64,000 nt of DNA from Petrolisthes cinctipes (GCA_033782935.1 JAWQEG010001325.1:1488001-1552000); one strand, 5' to 3'; counted from the stretch's first letter, positions 22,417 through 34,694 are shown. Notes: generated from the letters alone by a model not told the origin. Made by a program: numbers and translations.

Positions 22417-23625
22417 CATAGCTCCTCTTCGTTGTCCCCTTCGTGGAAGCACCTACCACCTCGTCACTTTTCACCGCTGTTAGTAAAGGTAATGACCGTT
22501 TTTGTTAACTTTATTTTACTTTTAAAGAGTTTTGAGGTTAAACTAACCTCTAGGTATCATTAAATAAGCCGATATTTACCTTCATTAGTCAAAAGAATGT
22601 CTACCAAAACAACCGCATTGAGGCATTTGCCCCACAGTGTATTCAAATTTTTTATTATCCTATATTTATTAAGGTGGACCTATTATGATGAGTTTTTTAT
22701 GCTTATTTTTGTTATATAATGACAGAGCTCCAATAAAATTAGCTTAACACTGTATAGTTACCATATAGGAAGCCCTGATGTGATGATTAGTTTTGTTTAC
22801 AATGGGCCAAGGCCTGGTGTGGTAAAATTATATAAATATTAACATTAATTTATAGCAGATTGTTAGAATATTAGGTCTAAAGTGATAAAATGCTACTGTC
22901 ACAAATTGGAAAAGCATCAACTACAGAGAAGAAAACTATCAATCTTATTACAAAAAGTAGCAGCATTAATTATCTAAATTATTACCTATTTATTTACTTT
23001 ATAAAGCATGTGAGGTATTAGAATAAGCCTATAATGAATAAAAAAAATATTTTGTTACCAAGTTAAGTATTACCACTAGTCTAACCTAAATGTATGCTTA
23101 AGATGACATTACTGTATTGTTATTTATAATGTCCATATTCCAGTTTTCATAGCTCCTCTTCGTTGTCCCCTTCGTGGAAGCACCTACCAGCACCTACCAC
23201 CTCGTCACTTTTCACCGTTGTTAGTAAAGGTAATGACCGTTTTTGTTAACTTTATTTTACTTTTAAAGAGTTTTGAGGTTAAACTAACCTCTAGGTATCA
23301 TTAAATAAGCCGATATTTACCTTCATTAGTCAAAAGAATGTCTACCAAAACAACCGCATTGAGGCATTTGCCCCACAGTGTATTCAAATTTTTTATTATC
23401 CTATATTTATTAAGGTTTGATGAGTTTTTTATGCTTATTTTTGTTATATAATGACAGAGCTCCAATAAAATTAGCTTAACACTGTATAGTTACCATATAG
23501 GAAGCCCTGATGTGATGATTAGTTTTGTTTACAATGGGCCAAGGCCTGGTGTGGTAAAATTATATAAATATTAACATTAATTTATAGCAGATTGTTAGAA
23601 TATTAGGTCTAAAGTGATAAAATTC
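22417..23625 (+). repeat. Harbinger left compound arm (1.66 copies of a 731-bp unit)
   Basis: The first unit (22417-23147) is complete. The second (23148-23625) stops after AAAGTGATAAAATTCTA. Both begin CATAGCTCCTCTTCGTTGTC. The arm is non-coding and ends about 60 bp before the ATG of the SANT gene, so it should hold that gene's promoter. Confidence 0.9.
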
Positions 23626-23686
23626 TATTATTGCATATGCAGACGGTAGATAGGAATAATGCTAATCTTTGTATTTCTTCCTCAGC

Positions 23687-25820
23687 ATGGAAGGCACCAT
23701 TATAGAGACAGCAGCTAGGGTGAGTCCTATGTCCCAACTAGAACGGGATATGCTGCTGTCAATGATTGAGGAGGAGCCCATTATCACTAACAGGGAGACC
23801 AATGGGAAGGTTGTAGGTCTCAAAAATAAGGCTTGGGACAGACTTGAGAGCAAGTACAATGCAATGAACGTTGGGTCCAAGCGTTCAAAGAAACAGCTTC
23901 AGAAAGCTTGGGAACGCATGAAAACAAAGTAAGTTGCTATATGCTGAACCGTACTTTGAAAGCCCTTTTTACAATACATTATATGTATATAATATTTTCA
24001 ACAGATTTCCATACTTTTTTTATTATTTCATCTCCAATACAAATTCTTTGAGTGCCGAACAACAGTTCGTCTCACAAAAGAATGAACTCAAGGCTTGCAT
24101 TGTGTTTATTGTTTATTTATTCATGTCTAGGTCTAAACAACAACACAGTGTCCATAGGAGAGAGGAGAAGAAAACTGGCGGTGGGGCACCCCCTCCAGAC
24201 GTCCCTAAGGATGTAGAGAAGGTGCTCGCACTCATTGCACCCGAGGTGAATGACCTGGGGTGTAACTTTGATGACGATGCCTTACCAGCTCTAGGTAAGT
24301 TATCAGTCTGACCATAGTTATTGCTGAGATTGTATAATAGAAAAATGAATCCTTCACATAATCTGAGGAATGTGTAATCCAATGAAATTATCACATGGTG
24401 CAGTGCACACTCCAGTCTTTTAGTTTTCACAACCAAAAGCATTAGGCCTACTGTATATTGTACATTTATATATTACGTGTCATGGACTGTGCTAGACTAT
24501 ATGTACTTTATATTAAATATTGGATGGAAAAAATCCTTGCTATAATTACAATTTATGCTGCAATATATAGACCAGGGGTTTCTGAAGCTCCCTTAGGGGC
24601 TCCCTCGCCTGATGTCAATTTTTTGAATAAGTGTATATAATAATAAATTATAAACTTAAGCTGTTTCAATAATTATCATCTATCTGAATTAAAGTAACCT
24701 TATTCTCAGCAAAGTCGCACCTACATGGTCGACTCATCTACTTTAGCAAGACTTTCGGTGTGGGAGGTAAGGAATTACAATCCCATAAGCATGTGTTTTG
24801 CCTTGCCAAAGCTTGTAAGATAATTTTTAAGTCACCCAGTAGTAATTTTGTAGTGTGTGCTGCTTTATCATACCTGCTTTCTTTAAGAATATATAAATAA
24901 TTAATTCTTCATATATTTCCTGCTTTTCAGTGCTTCACTACTTTGGTGTTTTCAATAATTCTAATAAATACCCTTGAAATTGGTTTTCTGTCATTTTGTT
25001 CTTTTCCTTAACTGCTTACATTTCTGTAATATGCTGCTAGAGTCCCCATTTGTGAATCCCAAAACTTCTTTTGGATGGCTTAAACATTGTGTTAAACTCT
25101 TGAGTTGAGAGAAGTTAGACTTAGAATTGGCTAACAAAAAAATGTGTGCTTCATCTCCACAGGCCTATTATGTACTTTGTATGATATTGCAATTTTTCAT
25201 TACTAGCTTTCCTATGACTTCTTACACTTGGCATATATGTTACCATACCTGTCTGTAAAAGAAAATCATGCCTCATTTACAGTGCCAATAACTGATTTTT
25301 TTTCACAATAAAAGATGTTTTCTATACATAAGCTAATCTTCCCTATCAATTAACAGCCAACTCCTACTCTGGGACTTACATTCAAGAGGCCGTCACCATA
25401 GAGGTCGATCCAGATGATCACGAGCCTGTCAACCTGTCGGAGGGACTGCCTACAGCGACTCTCACTACTATGGTGACTCCTGGACCCTCAAGGGATACTC
25501 CTTTGAGTGTCCATGAGAAAGCGTCGACCAGAAAAAGACGCAGGCTTAGGAGGTCTCTCTATGATGACAATAATTATGCAAGTCAAGAAATGATAAAAAA
25601 CTTGACAGAGGAGGATGCAGAAATGCACCGCAAAGTTAGTACCCATAGGCAAACCCTAATTGATTTGCAAATAAAACAGGCAGAAGTTAGGCTGCAAGAG
25701 GCAGAGCAGAGCAAGAAATTAAATGAGGAAATTCTGAAAGAGAAATTAAAAGAAGTTAAAATCACCAGGCAAATTGCTGAGGCAAAGGCAGCAGAGATGG
25801 GGTTACCTATTTATATATAA
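23687..25820 (+). CDS. Harbinger Myb/SANT-like DNA-binding protein, four exons
   Basis: Exons 23687-23928, 24131-24294, 24710-24766 and 25357-25820 have GT/AG borders and keep phase. The total is 927 nt, 308 residues plus stop. The first exon and start of the second form a Myb/SANT-like helix-turn-helix (conserved Trp in AWDRLESKYNAM and AWERMKTK), the domain named Myb/SANT-like DNA-binding in insect and vertebrate homologues. The middle is acidic and Pro-rich. A basic patch (RKRRRLRR) looks like a nuclear localisation signal. The last 90 residues are a Lys/Glu/Gln coiled coil. In Harbinger elements this partner carries the nuclease into the nucleus and binds the termini. The start is the first Met, about 60 bp inside the left arm, and no stop interrupts the model. 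Confidence 0.85.
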
Positions 25821-26587
25821 ATATCTTGTTTTCTTTAAACTTCTCACTGTTTCTTACCAAACTCCTCATCTACTCTCCTTTTACTCTCACTCACCATCCT
25901 CTTCACTTTTCTCTTACATACATTGTAATATTCTCTCTTCCACTTCCTCCGACATGTTCTCCTATATGCCTTCCTTGTCTTATCTACTGCATCTTTCACT
26001 TCTTCTGACCACCAAGCACTCCCTTTCTTGCCCCTCTTCTGTGTCTAGTATCCCACTACCTCTGCTGCTGTCCTCATTACTAGTTTCCTAAACATTTCAT
26101 ACACATCATTCACTCCCACTCTCTACCCTATAAGCAGCTACAAACACAAAAAATAAATAAATGAATAAATATTGTGCAGTACATGATGTTTATTTCTCCT
26201 AAAACTGGACAGGAATGGGAAAGGCATGTCAACGAACCTATCAGTTTTTTTTTTTTATAAGCTGTCTCAAGTGTGGAACAATTCAATGATGGAGGTTGAT
26301 GTGTGGTGGTTAGTGCAGATGTTTGAGTCTTGGACAGTTTGACCACAAGTCTTGACAGAAAAAAGTTGGACATGAAGGCATATTTTAAACATCCACATAA
26401 TACAACAGGAGATTGAAAGGGTAGTGTTATACAATTACTCACTCTCATTAAGAAAATAATAAACTTGATTTATATATATTTTTTATTATACAGTAGGTAA
26501 AGTAAGGCATGAGGATGCTGGAAGGGATGGATATCGATGGGAAAGAAATGAGAGTAATGAGTCGGAAACTGTTACATGTCAAAAATA
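25821..26587. other. Intergenic region between convergent Harbinger genes
   Basis: Pyrimidine-rich then A/T-rich sequence between the two stop codons. It should hold the 3' untranslated regions of both genes. No further open frame of recognisable family. Confidence 0.6.
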
Positions 26588-28471
26588 TTAAAAGTTTTCC
26601 CTTATTATATTTTGTCGCTTCAACCTCCCTGCCATATTTCTATGCCCCTGTACCTGCAATTCAACATTTTGCAAGGCATGGTTGTTAGGGATTTCTTGCA
26701 CTTCCCCCTCTTCAGGCAAAACAAGTCTTGTTTGCACTGCTATATTGTGCAGTACAAAGGAAGCAACAATGATTGCTTGTGTGGTTTCTAACCCTGTTCT
26801 AATTTTCTTTCCTAAGTAACTAAACCTCCTTTTAAGAACACCAAATGCCCGTTCCACAGTGTTTCTGGTTGCTGCATGAGAAAAATTATATGCTTCCTCA
26901 TGAGCATCACTCGGAGATGCCACAGGAGTAAGGAGGTATGTTTTAAGGGCATATCCACTATCACCAAGTAAGTGATACCTGGGATTCAACCCAGCTTCTA
27001 AATCAGCACACAACCTACTATTATGAAAGATTCTACTGTCGTGGACACTCCCAGGCCAGCGTGCTACAACACTGTGGAAACGGAGATCTGGACCACACAC
27101 CGCCTGTACATTTAATGAAAAGAATCCTTTCCTACATCTAAACAATTCTGAATTTTCAACTGATGGTCGTAAAATTTCTACATGTGTGCAATCTATTGCC
27201 CCTACTACACCTGGAATCCTAGCAATGTTGTAAAATTGTTGAATTGTTTGTCGCAAGTCATTACCAGCAGGAGGCAATATATAATGTCTACTCCTACTGG
27301 CAATTGCTCTGGAGACAATCTTCAGGCACTGGCTGACTGTGGTTTGGGACACATCATGGCAGTCACCTATGGTCACCTGATGACTACCCGTGGCCATACA
27401 TCTTATGGCAATCAGAAGCTGGAGGTGAGGTGGCACTGGACATCCTGTTGAGAAACAATGCAGTGTACTATACCAGGGTTGTCAAACTCATTTACCCCAG
27501 CGGGCCACATTTAATTAGAGTATACAGTACGCGGGCCAGATAATTATCAACAGATCAATACCACATATTAAGGAAGTAATATAATAATAATGGATTAATG
27601 ATAATAATAATGAAAATAATAATAAGAAAGAAAGGTAAATTTTATCTACACCTGTATTTACGTGTAAAGTTATAAACATGAGACAGGCCGACTATCTGGA
27701 GCAGAAAATGTGCCGCGAGCCGCATTTAGATGTGTGGCAAGCCCACGGGCCGCGTGTTTGACACCCCTGTACTATACAGTAATGATACCCCACTAGCATA
27801 TGCTCATTCTGGTTAATTATAATAATTCTAATTATAACACTGTAACACAGATATTATGGTTGGTTAGACGAAAAAAAAAAAATTTAGCATTTACTTTAAT
27901 AAATGCTATACTGTATGCTAATATGAGTAACAAACTAGTGTACAGAATGTGAAAATTTACCTCTCAAATCAGCTGCAGCAGGAAGCTCATTTCTAACTTC
28001 TTCAAGAAGAGTAACTGCAGAAACCTTTCTCAGCCGAAATCGATCCACAAATTCATCATCGCTCATTGATGTGAAGGGATTCATCCGATCTGCAAAATAT
28101 TTTTGTCATGGTTAGGTGTGGTAAAGTTCATTACAGTATTTCAGTTGTTAAGAAAGCTGAACAATCAATGAGTTCCTCCTCTTAAAATTCAGCCTTTACA
28201 TTCAAATATCATTAAGTTTTTGAGCAAGCTGTAATTTGCTTGACATCAAGCCAAGATAAACTAATTCTGTCATTGCAACCTTCAATGGTTTGACAGCAAG
28301 ATATTATTTAAGAAGACATAATTTAATAAATTGGAAGCACATTATAAGTACTACTATATTACCTGTAACAATTCTGCGAGGACGACGTCTCGCACCGACG
28401 AGGGCATTAATCTCTGCATCCAGACGTTCTTGGTCATCCCAATCAGCGAATAACTGCAGTTGCCAATCCAT
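26588..28471 (-). CDS. HARBI1-like nuclease (PIF/Harbinger transposase), three exons
   Basis: Minus-strand exons: 28471-28363, 28089-27961 and 27444-26588, with GT/AG borders and matching phases. They give about 364 residues. Exon 1 carries a short N terminus (FADWDDQERLDAEIN). Exon 2 carries MSDDEFVDRFRL, which starts the helix-turn-helix segment. Exon 3 carries the DDE_4-type nuclease: GVVGAIDCTHVEI (first Asp), GDSGYALKTYLLTP (second Asp) and RNTVERAFGVLKRRF (Glu), all present, plus ASFVLHNIA near the C terminus. This is the catalytic protein that cuts and joins transposon ends, together with the SANT partner encoded on the other strand. The intron between exons 2 and 3 contains a hAT MITE. 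An upstream in-frame Met at 28510 inside the arm is an alternative start. Confidence 0.88.
27474..27769. mobile_element. hAT-type MITE in a nuclease intron, with 8-bp target duplication
   Basis: A 296-bp non-coding element starting CAGGGTTGTCAAACTC and ending GTTTGACACCCCTG. The inverted ends share CAGGG.TGTCAAAC, and sub-terminal GCGGGCCAC/GCGGCCCGTG blocks mirror each other. Perfect 8-bp duplications TACTATAC flank it at 27466-27473 and 27770-27777. The 8-bp duplication and the CAGGGGTGTCAAAC ends are hallmarks of hAT non-autonomous elements. Confidence 0.93.
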
Positions 28472-28483
28472 TCTTTCAGAAAA

Positions 28484-29905
28484 CTGGAATATGGACATTA
28501 TAAATAACAATACAGTAATGTCATCTTAAGCATACATTTAGGTTAGACTAGTGGTAATACTTAACTTGGTAACAAAATATTTTTTTTATTCATTATAGGC
28601 TTATTCTAATACCTCACATGCTTTATAAAGTAAATAAATAGGTAATAATTTAGATAATTAATGCTGCTACTTTTTGTAATAAGATTGATAGTTTTCTTCT
28701 CTGTAGTTGATGCTTTTCCAATTTGTGACAGTAGAATTTTATCACTTTAGACCTAATATTCTAACAATCTGCTATAAATTAATGTTAATATTTATATAAT
28801 TTTACCACACCAGGCCTTGGCCCATTGTAAACAAAACTAATCATCACATCAGGGCTTCCTATATGGTAACTATACAGTGTTAAGCTAATTTTATTGGAGC
28901 TCTGTCATTATATAACAAAAATAAGCATAAAAAACTCATCAAACCTTAATAAATATAGGATAATAAAAAATTTGAATACACTGTGGGGCAAATGCCTCAA
29001 TGCGGTTGTTTTGGTAGACATTCTTTTGACTAATGAAGGTAAATATCGGCTTATTTAATGATACCTAGAGGTTAGTTTAACCTCAAAACTCTTTAAAAGT
29101 AAAATAAAGTTAACAAAAACGGTCATTACCTTTACTAACAACGGTGAAAAGTGACGAGGTGGTAGGTGCTGGTAGGTGCTTCCACGAAGGGGACAACGAA
29201 GAGGAGCTATGAAAACTGGAATATGGACATTATAAATAACAATACAGTAATGTCATCTTAAGCATACATTTAGGTTAGACTAGTGGTAATACTTAACTTG
29301 GTAACAAAATATTTTTTTTATTCATTATAGGCTTATTCTAATACCTCACATGCTTTATAAAGTAAATAAATAGGTAATAATTTAGATAATTAATGCTGCT
29401 ACTTTTTGTAATAAGATTGATAGTTTTCTTCTCTGTAGTTGATGCTTTTCCAATTTGTGACAGTAGAATTTTATCACTTTAGACCTAATATTCTAACAAT
29501 CTGCTATAAATTAATGTTAATATTTATATAATTTTACCACACCAGGCCTTGGCCCATTGTAAACAAACTAATCATCAAATCAGGGCTTCCTATATGGTAA
29601 CTATATAATGTTAAGCTAATTTTATTGGAGCTCTGTCATTATATAACAAAAATAAGCATAAAAAACTCATCATAATAGGTCCACCTTAATAAATATAGGA
29701 TAATAAAAAATTTGAATACACTGTGGGGCAAATGCCTCAATGCGGTTGTTTTGGTAGACATTCTTTTGACTAATGAAGGTAAATATCGGCTTATTTAATG
29801 ATACCTAGAGGTTAGTTTAACCTCAAAACTCTTTAAAAGTAAAATAAAGTTAACAAAAACGGTCATTACCTTTACTAACAGCGGTGAAAAGTGACGAGGT
29901 GGTAA
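28484..29905 (-). repeat. Harbinger right compound arm (nearly two copies of the same unit, inverted)
   Basis: Read on the minus strand, an outer unit (29905-29212, lacking its first 30-40 bp) is followed by a complete inner unit (29211-28484). The sequence is nearly identical to the left arm apart from a few substitutions and small indels. It abuts the nuclease ATG on the minus strand. Confidence 0.9.
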
Positions 29906-30140
29906 ACTCAGGACACTCACGTAGCTGGCGAAATGTAAACAAACCAAGAAATTGACGATCTGGATGCGCATTGACAACTCTTTTTTAAATACAAGTATTA
30001 CCAACTCTGGCGCGAAGGGCCCCAATGAAGGTGAAGAAGAGGAAGAGTTTAACGTTACGGGAAGGACCCTCTTCCAGAAGAGAACCCTTTAAGAGGTTCG
30101 TTCCCAGTGCGGGGAAGGTGGAGTTTAACAATACGGCCGT

Positions 30141-31947
30141 CATACCCTTCACGCCTTCACGTACACACGCACACTCGCCTTCCAGCACTTCACACACACA
30201 CACACACACACACAACTCGTCACGGAAATGAAACCCTACTTCCAATATACAAACCTATATATAAAAACAAGTGAGCCCTTGTAACGTTGGTCCAGCGGGA
30301 GGAAGAGGTGATGAAATATGGAAGTGTACACATATAGCTGGAAATATGATTGATTTGAGGATGAAAGAAGACTACCCTAGACCTGCATGGAAAATATACC
30401 CTGTACGTGTAGGACGAGGGACAACGTGATAGATACAAGAAACACTAACGAAATTAAAAGAGAGGAAGGACAGTTGAAGAATTGAAAGAAAGTGGCTAGA
30501 AATATGAGATAGAGGAGAAGGAGGAACACGAGCAGTCCTTTATGATGCTTCCTCCGTTCAACCTTTGACGTCCAGTGGAAGGTGATGATGACATGTGGAA
30601 ATATACAGTATACTGACAGTTGGATATATGAGAGTTCCCCTATACCATGTTCCCTTCATTCAGTATTTCACGCCTCCTGTCAGCTTGTCGGGTCATCGTC
30701 CATCCCCCGTCTATCGTAACACATTTTTACCTCCGCCAGAAGGTTCTGTTTGCTTGTTTGTTTTTTGTTTACTTGACTGTCTATCTGTCTGTCAGTTAGC
30801 AGAATTTCGTAATATGTATGCACGTAAATTTTGACTCCACAACACAAAACACATCTACATAAAGGTGAATATCTACACTACGATACAAACGCATATAGCG
30901 AGAAGTCTTACTGCATTACATTATTTCAGTCAACAGATGGGAATCTTAAAAAAAAAATTCGTACCTACACAGTACAGGGAGATTAAACATTATTAAATAT
31001 TATTATTATTATTATTTTTTTTTTGCTGTACAGTACAACATTATTACATTGCTGGTGTAAATAATCCCCGCAACACACCAAACCTTCATTATTCATCCTT
31101 CCTCACTTCCTTATGTGTGTTAAAGGGGGTGGTTTTATGTCTGAGAATTTAAGGGCTACTAATTCCTCCAATGTATACTACAAAAAGATCCCAACACGTA
31201 TACTAAAGTCCTCTTATGTTTTCTTACATAGTTTGGATGAATCACTTCCTCTCCATTTGTTGGTAATATACAAGAGTGCAGTACATATGATATGGGGAAG
31301 GCCAGTCTGCCAATGTAGCGTCGCGGAGAGTCGGTAGTTGCAGTATCGCTTGTGTAGTAGTGTAGAGCAGGGGTACAATGTGTGGTTGGAGATGGAACAC
31401 GTGGACTGCTGGTGAGAGACGACGGCAGGAATAGAGCTGGTCCTTCCACCTCGGTAGCTCGCTGGATAGTCCGCTATACAAGCGCCGCTCCGTTCTTTTA
31501 TCTCCTTGCTTCAGGTTCCCGTATGTAGCATCATTCACGTGATCACGCCATCACCTGACCTGCTGCACCAACCTTGGTTCATACCTGGAGGAGGCTGGTG
31601 GCTGGGTTCCCAAGAGTACGTTAAGCTGAGCCAGGGGACGGGATTAACCAAACGGCCAGACTGTGGCATGTCTGGGATGGGGAGAGTACAAAGGAACAGG
31701 GAGCGGCGTACCAGCACATGGAAAATATATAGAGGAATACGGAGTGGTGCGTATGGCGCCACTATAATATGTATACATCAGGAAAGTACTCCGGCGATCA
31801 TAATTATTACTTACTCCTCCTCCATTATGGGAAGAACCTTTTGTTGATATAATGAAGAGCTACTGATTGAAGGTGTGTGTGTGTGTGTGTGGAGAAAATT
31901 ATTATGAACTATATGGTGGTGGGAGGAAGAAAGTAGGAGGCCTTGGC

Positions 31948-32007
<60 letters not shown>

Positions 32008-32031
32008 ATACGTGAGTACGTTCTCTCTCTC

Positions 32032-32062
<31 letters not shown>

Positions 32063-32305
32063 ACTACCGATACCCTCTCTTCATTACTATTTACGACTTG
32101 TGTAACAGCCATAGCGAGAGTGAAATGCAGTGAGTCCTGATGAACGGTAGAAATGCAACAACAAAAATTAATCAAACGATATAAAGTGGAACTTTAACCA
32201 CATCTGTAAACAGCAGTAATAAATACAGTTACCACATAGACCTTATTGATCCTGGTGATGGCTATAAGTAATGTTGCTGAGGAATGTAAATATGGTGCAG
32301 TAGTT

Positions 32306-32345
<40 letters not shown>

Positions 32346-32400
32346 TAGATAGACAGGTACAGACACACTTGAAACGGTGCCCCTCAGTGAGTAGGATAAA
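30141..32400. other. No gene recognised; microsatellite-rich DNA
   Basis: Anonymous sequence with AC (30190-30212), T/ATT (30998-31024), GT (31873-31890), GA (31951-32004), GT (32039-32061) and AC (32310-32342) tracts. A diverged TCCTCCAA-type MITE is near 31130-31260. Open frames of 60-113 codons here are low complexity or lack any family signal. Confidence 0.6.
31951..32061. repeat. (GA)n followed by (CT)n and (GT)n microsatellites
   Basis: About 54 bp of GA, then a 20-bp spacer, a short CT run and about 22 bp of GT. Confidence 0.95.
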
Positions 32401-32880
32401 TAATAATAAATAATAATAATAATTAACGGTTTATTTACATGGCAGTCAGAGACTGAAAATTTACAGAGGGGAAGATTGCATTAATATTAATTCTAAGATC
32501 TAAAGGCTACAACTTGGAGACATACTAATCTAGGTGTTTATTTTTCGCACTAAAGTGGGAACAGCACTCTTGCGATAGCGGTCAGTGCGAGGGGCTCTTA
32601 GCGGCACCAGTTTGTTTTGGTGTCGGGTAGCCCTGGCTGGTGGGGGGGCGTCAGGTGGTAGGAGGTGACGGTGGCGTGTGTTACGTAGCAAGCCTTCCCC
32701 GAACTTGCTAAGGGCTTGCTCATACATGGCTGTCAGCCTGGGCAGACTGAGGGTGGTGAGGGCATTATTATAGCTGGTGTAGGCAGGGCCCAGTATGACT
32801 CTGCATGCCCTCTTCTGAACCTTCTCAAGCTGTTGTTGTTGCGTTTTGTTCAGAGATGAAGACCACGCTGGGGAGGCGTT
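32400..32880 (-). pseudogene. CR1/jockey-like non-LTR retrotransposon, 3' end
   Basis: The minus-strand frame 32880-32530 reads SSLNKTQQQQLEKVQKRACR, ALTTLSLPRLTAMYEQAL and KLVPLRAPRTDRYRKSAVP. This is the familiar C-terminal region of CR1/jockey-type reverse transcriptases. About 130 bp of 3' UTR follow, ending in an ATT-rich tail at 32400-32425. Everything upstream of this short C terminus is absent, as in the usual 5' truncation of such elements. No RNase H or zinc knuckles are seen. Confidence 0.8.
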
Positions 32881-33186
32881 TGTTGTGTGTAGAGGCGACA
32901 CGTCATATTCTATGCTTGATGAGTGGCCCGTTTGAAGTGTACCATATATGTTTCATGTGTCTACAACTGTACTGTATTTATCCACACACACACACACTAG
33001 CAGGAAGAAAATACTCCTTGGTAAACTAAACATGTCTGAAGGTAAAAATGACTATTATTTTCGTTGACGCGATTTTACAACTGAACAAAATATGATCTTT
33101 GGGATTAAAAGCGAAAAGTACGGTATTAAAAAAAAAAAAAAAAATCTTAAAATTAGTTTTAGAAAGTAAAGAAAATGAAAAATACA

Positions 33187-33188
33187 AG

Positions 33189-33241
<53 letters not shown>
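33187..33241. repeat. (GA)n microsatellite
   Basis: About 54 bp of uninterrupted GA, in A/T-rich DNA upstream of the Gypsy fragment. Confidence 0.95.
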
Positions 33242-33245
<4 letters not shown>

Positions 33246-33329
33246 CTAGTACGAAATATTTTCCGGCTGGTGGCAGCAAATACATGAATAAAATAGAATA
33301 ATAATATTCGTGACAATAAAATAAATATG

Positions 33330-33421
33330 AAGCTCATACATGAATCCACCTAACATATTTTTATAATTAGACCTTAGATTTAAAAGATGCATACTTCCAA
33401 ATTGAGTTAATTAAATGAAAA
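33330..33421 (+). pseudogene. Gypsy reverse transcriptase, left piece before the element C insertion
   Basis: The frame reads TLDLKDAYFQIEL, the first catalytic-Asp block of Ty3/Gypsy reverse transcriptases, ending at AATTAAATGAAAA (33409-33421). The same 13 bp begins the continuation at 39902, where the protein resumes ELNEKIRDLTTFTDG. The two pieces were contiguous before the 6.5-kb element C inserted. An in-frame stop before TLDL shows that this copy was already decaying. Confidence 0.85.
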
Positions 33422-33713
33422 TTATTAATTTATTTGTTGATGCCATTAGGCATCTGGCGGCGCAACAACAATGGTCATATACCGCCCAACATAAAAAGGT
33501 CATCTACATCATTAATAAAATATGTACAAAGATTAAATAATTTTCACTACCTCGAAAGGGAGAAGCAGCATGAACAAAACCCACGTCTTCCAAAAAATCA
33601 TATATTAATGAAATAACCTACTTAAGTTAGATATATAAAAGAATTGAAAAATTAACGAAAGAAACATTAAACTTTAACTACCTAAAAATTAATAGCCATA
33701 AATACAATAAAAT

Positions 33714-34694
33714 TCACAATTTGTGGAGAAGGCCAGCCTCCTCCACATATGAGAGGGTGTTCCCTCCCACACTACAAGCCTCCTCCCCGAGCACCTGGGA
33801 GAGACTGTAAGAACCGTCACCCTTCCGGTACTCGGAGAGGTGCCTACGACGAAGGTCCCCAAGGCTGGGACACTCGACAATAAGATGCCGTACTGTCAAA
33901 GGGACCAGACAATCATCACAGTAGGGAGGGTGAGCCCTCTCCATTAAAAAGCCATGAGTCAATAATGTGTGGCCAATGCTGAGACGGACAAGAGTCGTCT
34001 CCCACCGGCGGGACAGGCCACTGTAGCTCCACAATCCAAGGCGCTGGCGGATGTCACGGAGCTTGTTAGCCCCGATGGCGTCCCATCTGTCCTGCCAGCA
34101 GGAACGAACGGTAGCATCTATGTAGGGTCGAAGGTCCACTGCAGGAACAGGATGATACCTGGCAGGAGGCCGGGAATTGGAGACCACAGCCTTAGCCAGG
34201 GCGTCAGCCCGCTCATTCCCATCAACACCCACATGAGCCGGGACCCAACAAAAAGTCACTTTGCGGCCACGACGACCCAGGAGGACAAGCCACTCAGGAA
34301 TGGCCAACACCAGGGGATGGGAAGAGTTAAAATTGCACAAGGCCTGCAAGGCACTACAGGAATCGCTAAAAATAGTAAACGAAGGCTGAGGGAGAGTAAA
34401 AATCACTTGGAGGGCATATAAAATGGCCGAGAGCTCAGCAGTAAAAATGGACATGACAGAAGGGAGCCTACCTCCACGGTAAAAGTCAGGAAAGACAACT
34501 CCAAAGCCAACTCCAGCATCAGACATTGACCCATCAGTGTACACAGGGAGGAACTCCCTGTGAGTGAAGGCATGTTCTAAAAAGAGGGAAGAGCCAATGG
34601 AGGAGGAAGAGATTCCCTCTTGTCTGTAAAGCTGGTGCAGGGGAAAACTTCTGGAAGAAGCCATGGAGCCACCCTGGGGACCCTCACAGGACAA
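33714..34694 (-). pseudogene. Element C ORF2: RNase H domain and C terminus
   Basis: A frame of 326 residues in a different phase from the polymerase, overlapping its end. YTDGSMSDAGVGFGVVF, TAELSAILYAL, FSDSCSALQAL and WVPAHVGVDGNERADALAK supply the four acidic residues of RNase H. Downstream is a Cys/His motif (CDDCLVPLTVRHLIVECPSL), usual at the C terminus of I-group proteins. The domain is intact in itself, but cut off from the polymerase by a frameshift. Confidence 0.85.

Larger units (their letters stand above)
22278..30140. mobile_element. PIF/Harbinger DNA transposon, nearly complete
   Basis: A 7.9-kb unit with both genes expected of the superfamily in convergent orientation: a Myb/SANT-like DNA-binding protein (+) and a HARBI1-type nuclease (-). 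The outermost inverted pair is a perfect 27-bp match (22278-22304 against 30114-30140; end sequence CGGCCGTATTGTTAAAC). Inside it lie long inverted arms, 22417-23625 and 28484-29905, each built from a repeated unit of about 730 bp. The trinucleotide TCA sits outside both ends and may be the 3-bp target duplication. If the 27-bp pair is unrelated, the element is 22417-29905. Both genes look intact, so the copy may be recent. Confidence 0.8.

Noticed and set aside
24458..25320. Additional exon candidates in the SANT gene introns
   Set aside because: Only 24710-24766 has both splice sites and preserves phase. Other open stretches are A/T-rich without acceptor and donor pairs.
31811..32175. Open frames on both strands made of Ser-Leu or Glu-Arg repeats
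   Set aside because: They are translations of the (GA)n and (GT)n microsatellites. The same holds for frames at 11614-11903, 21741-22036 and 33026-33349.
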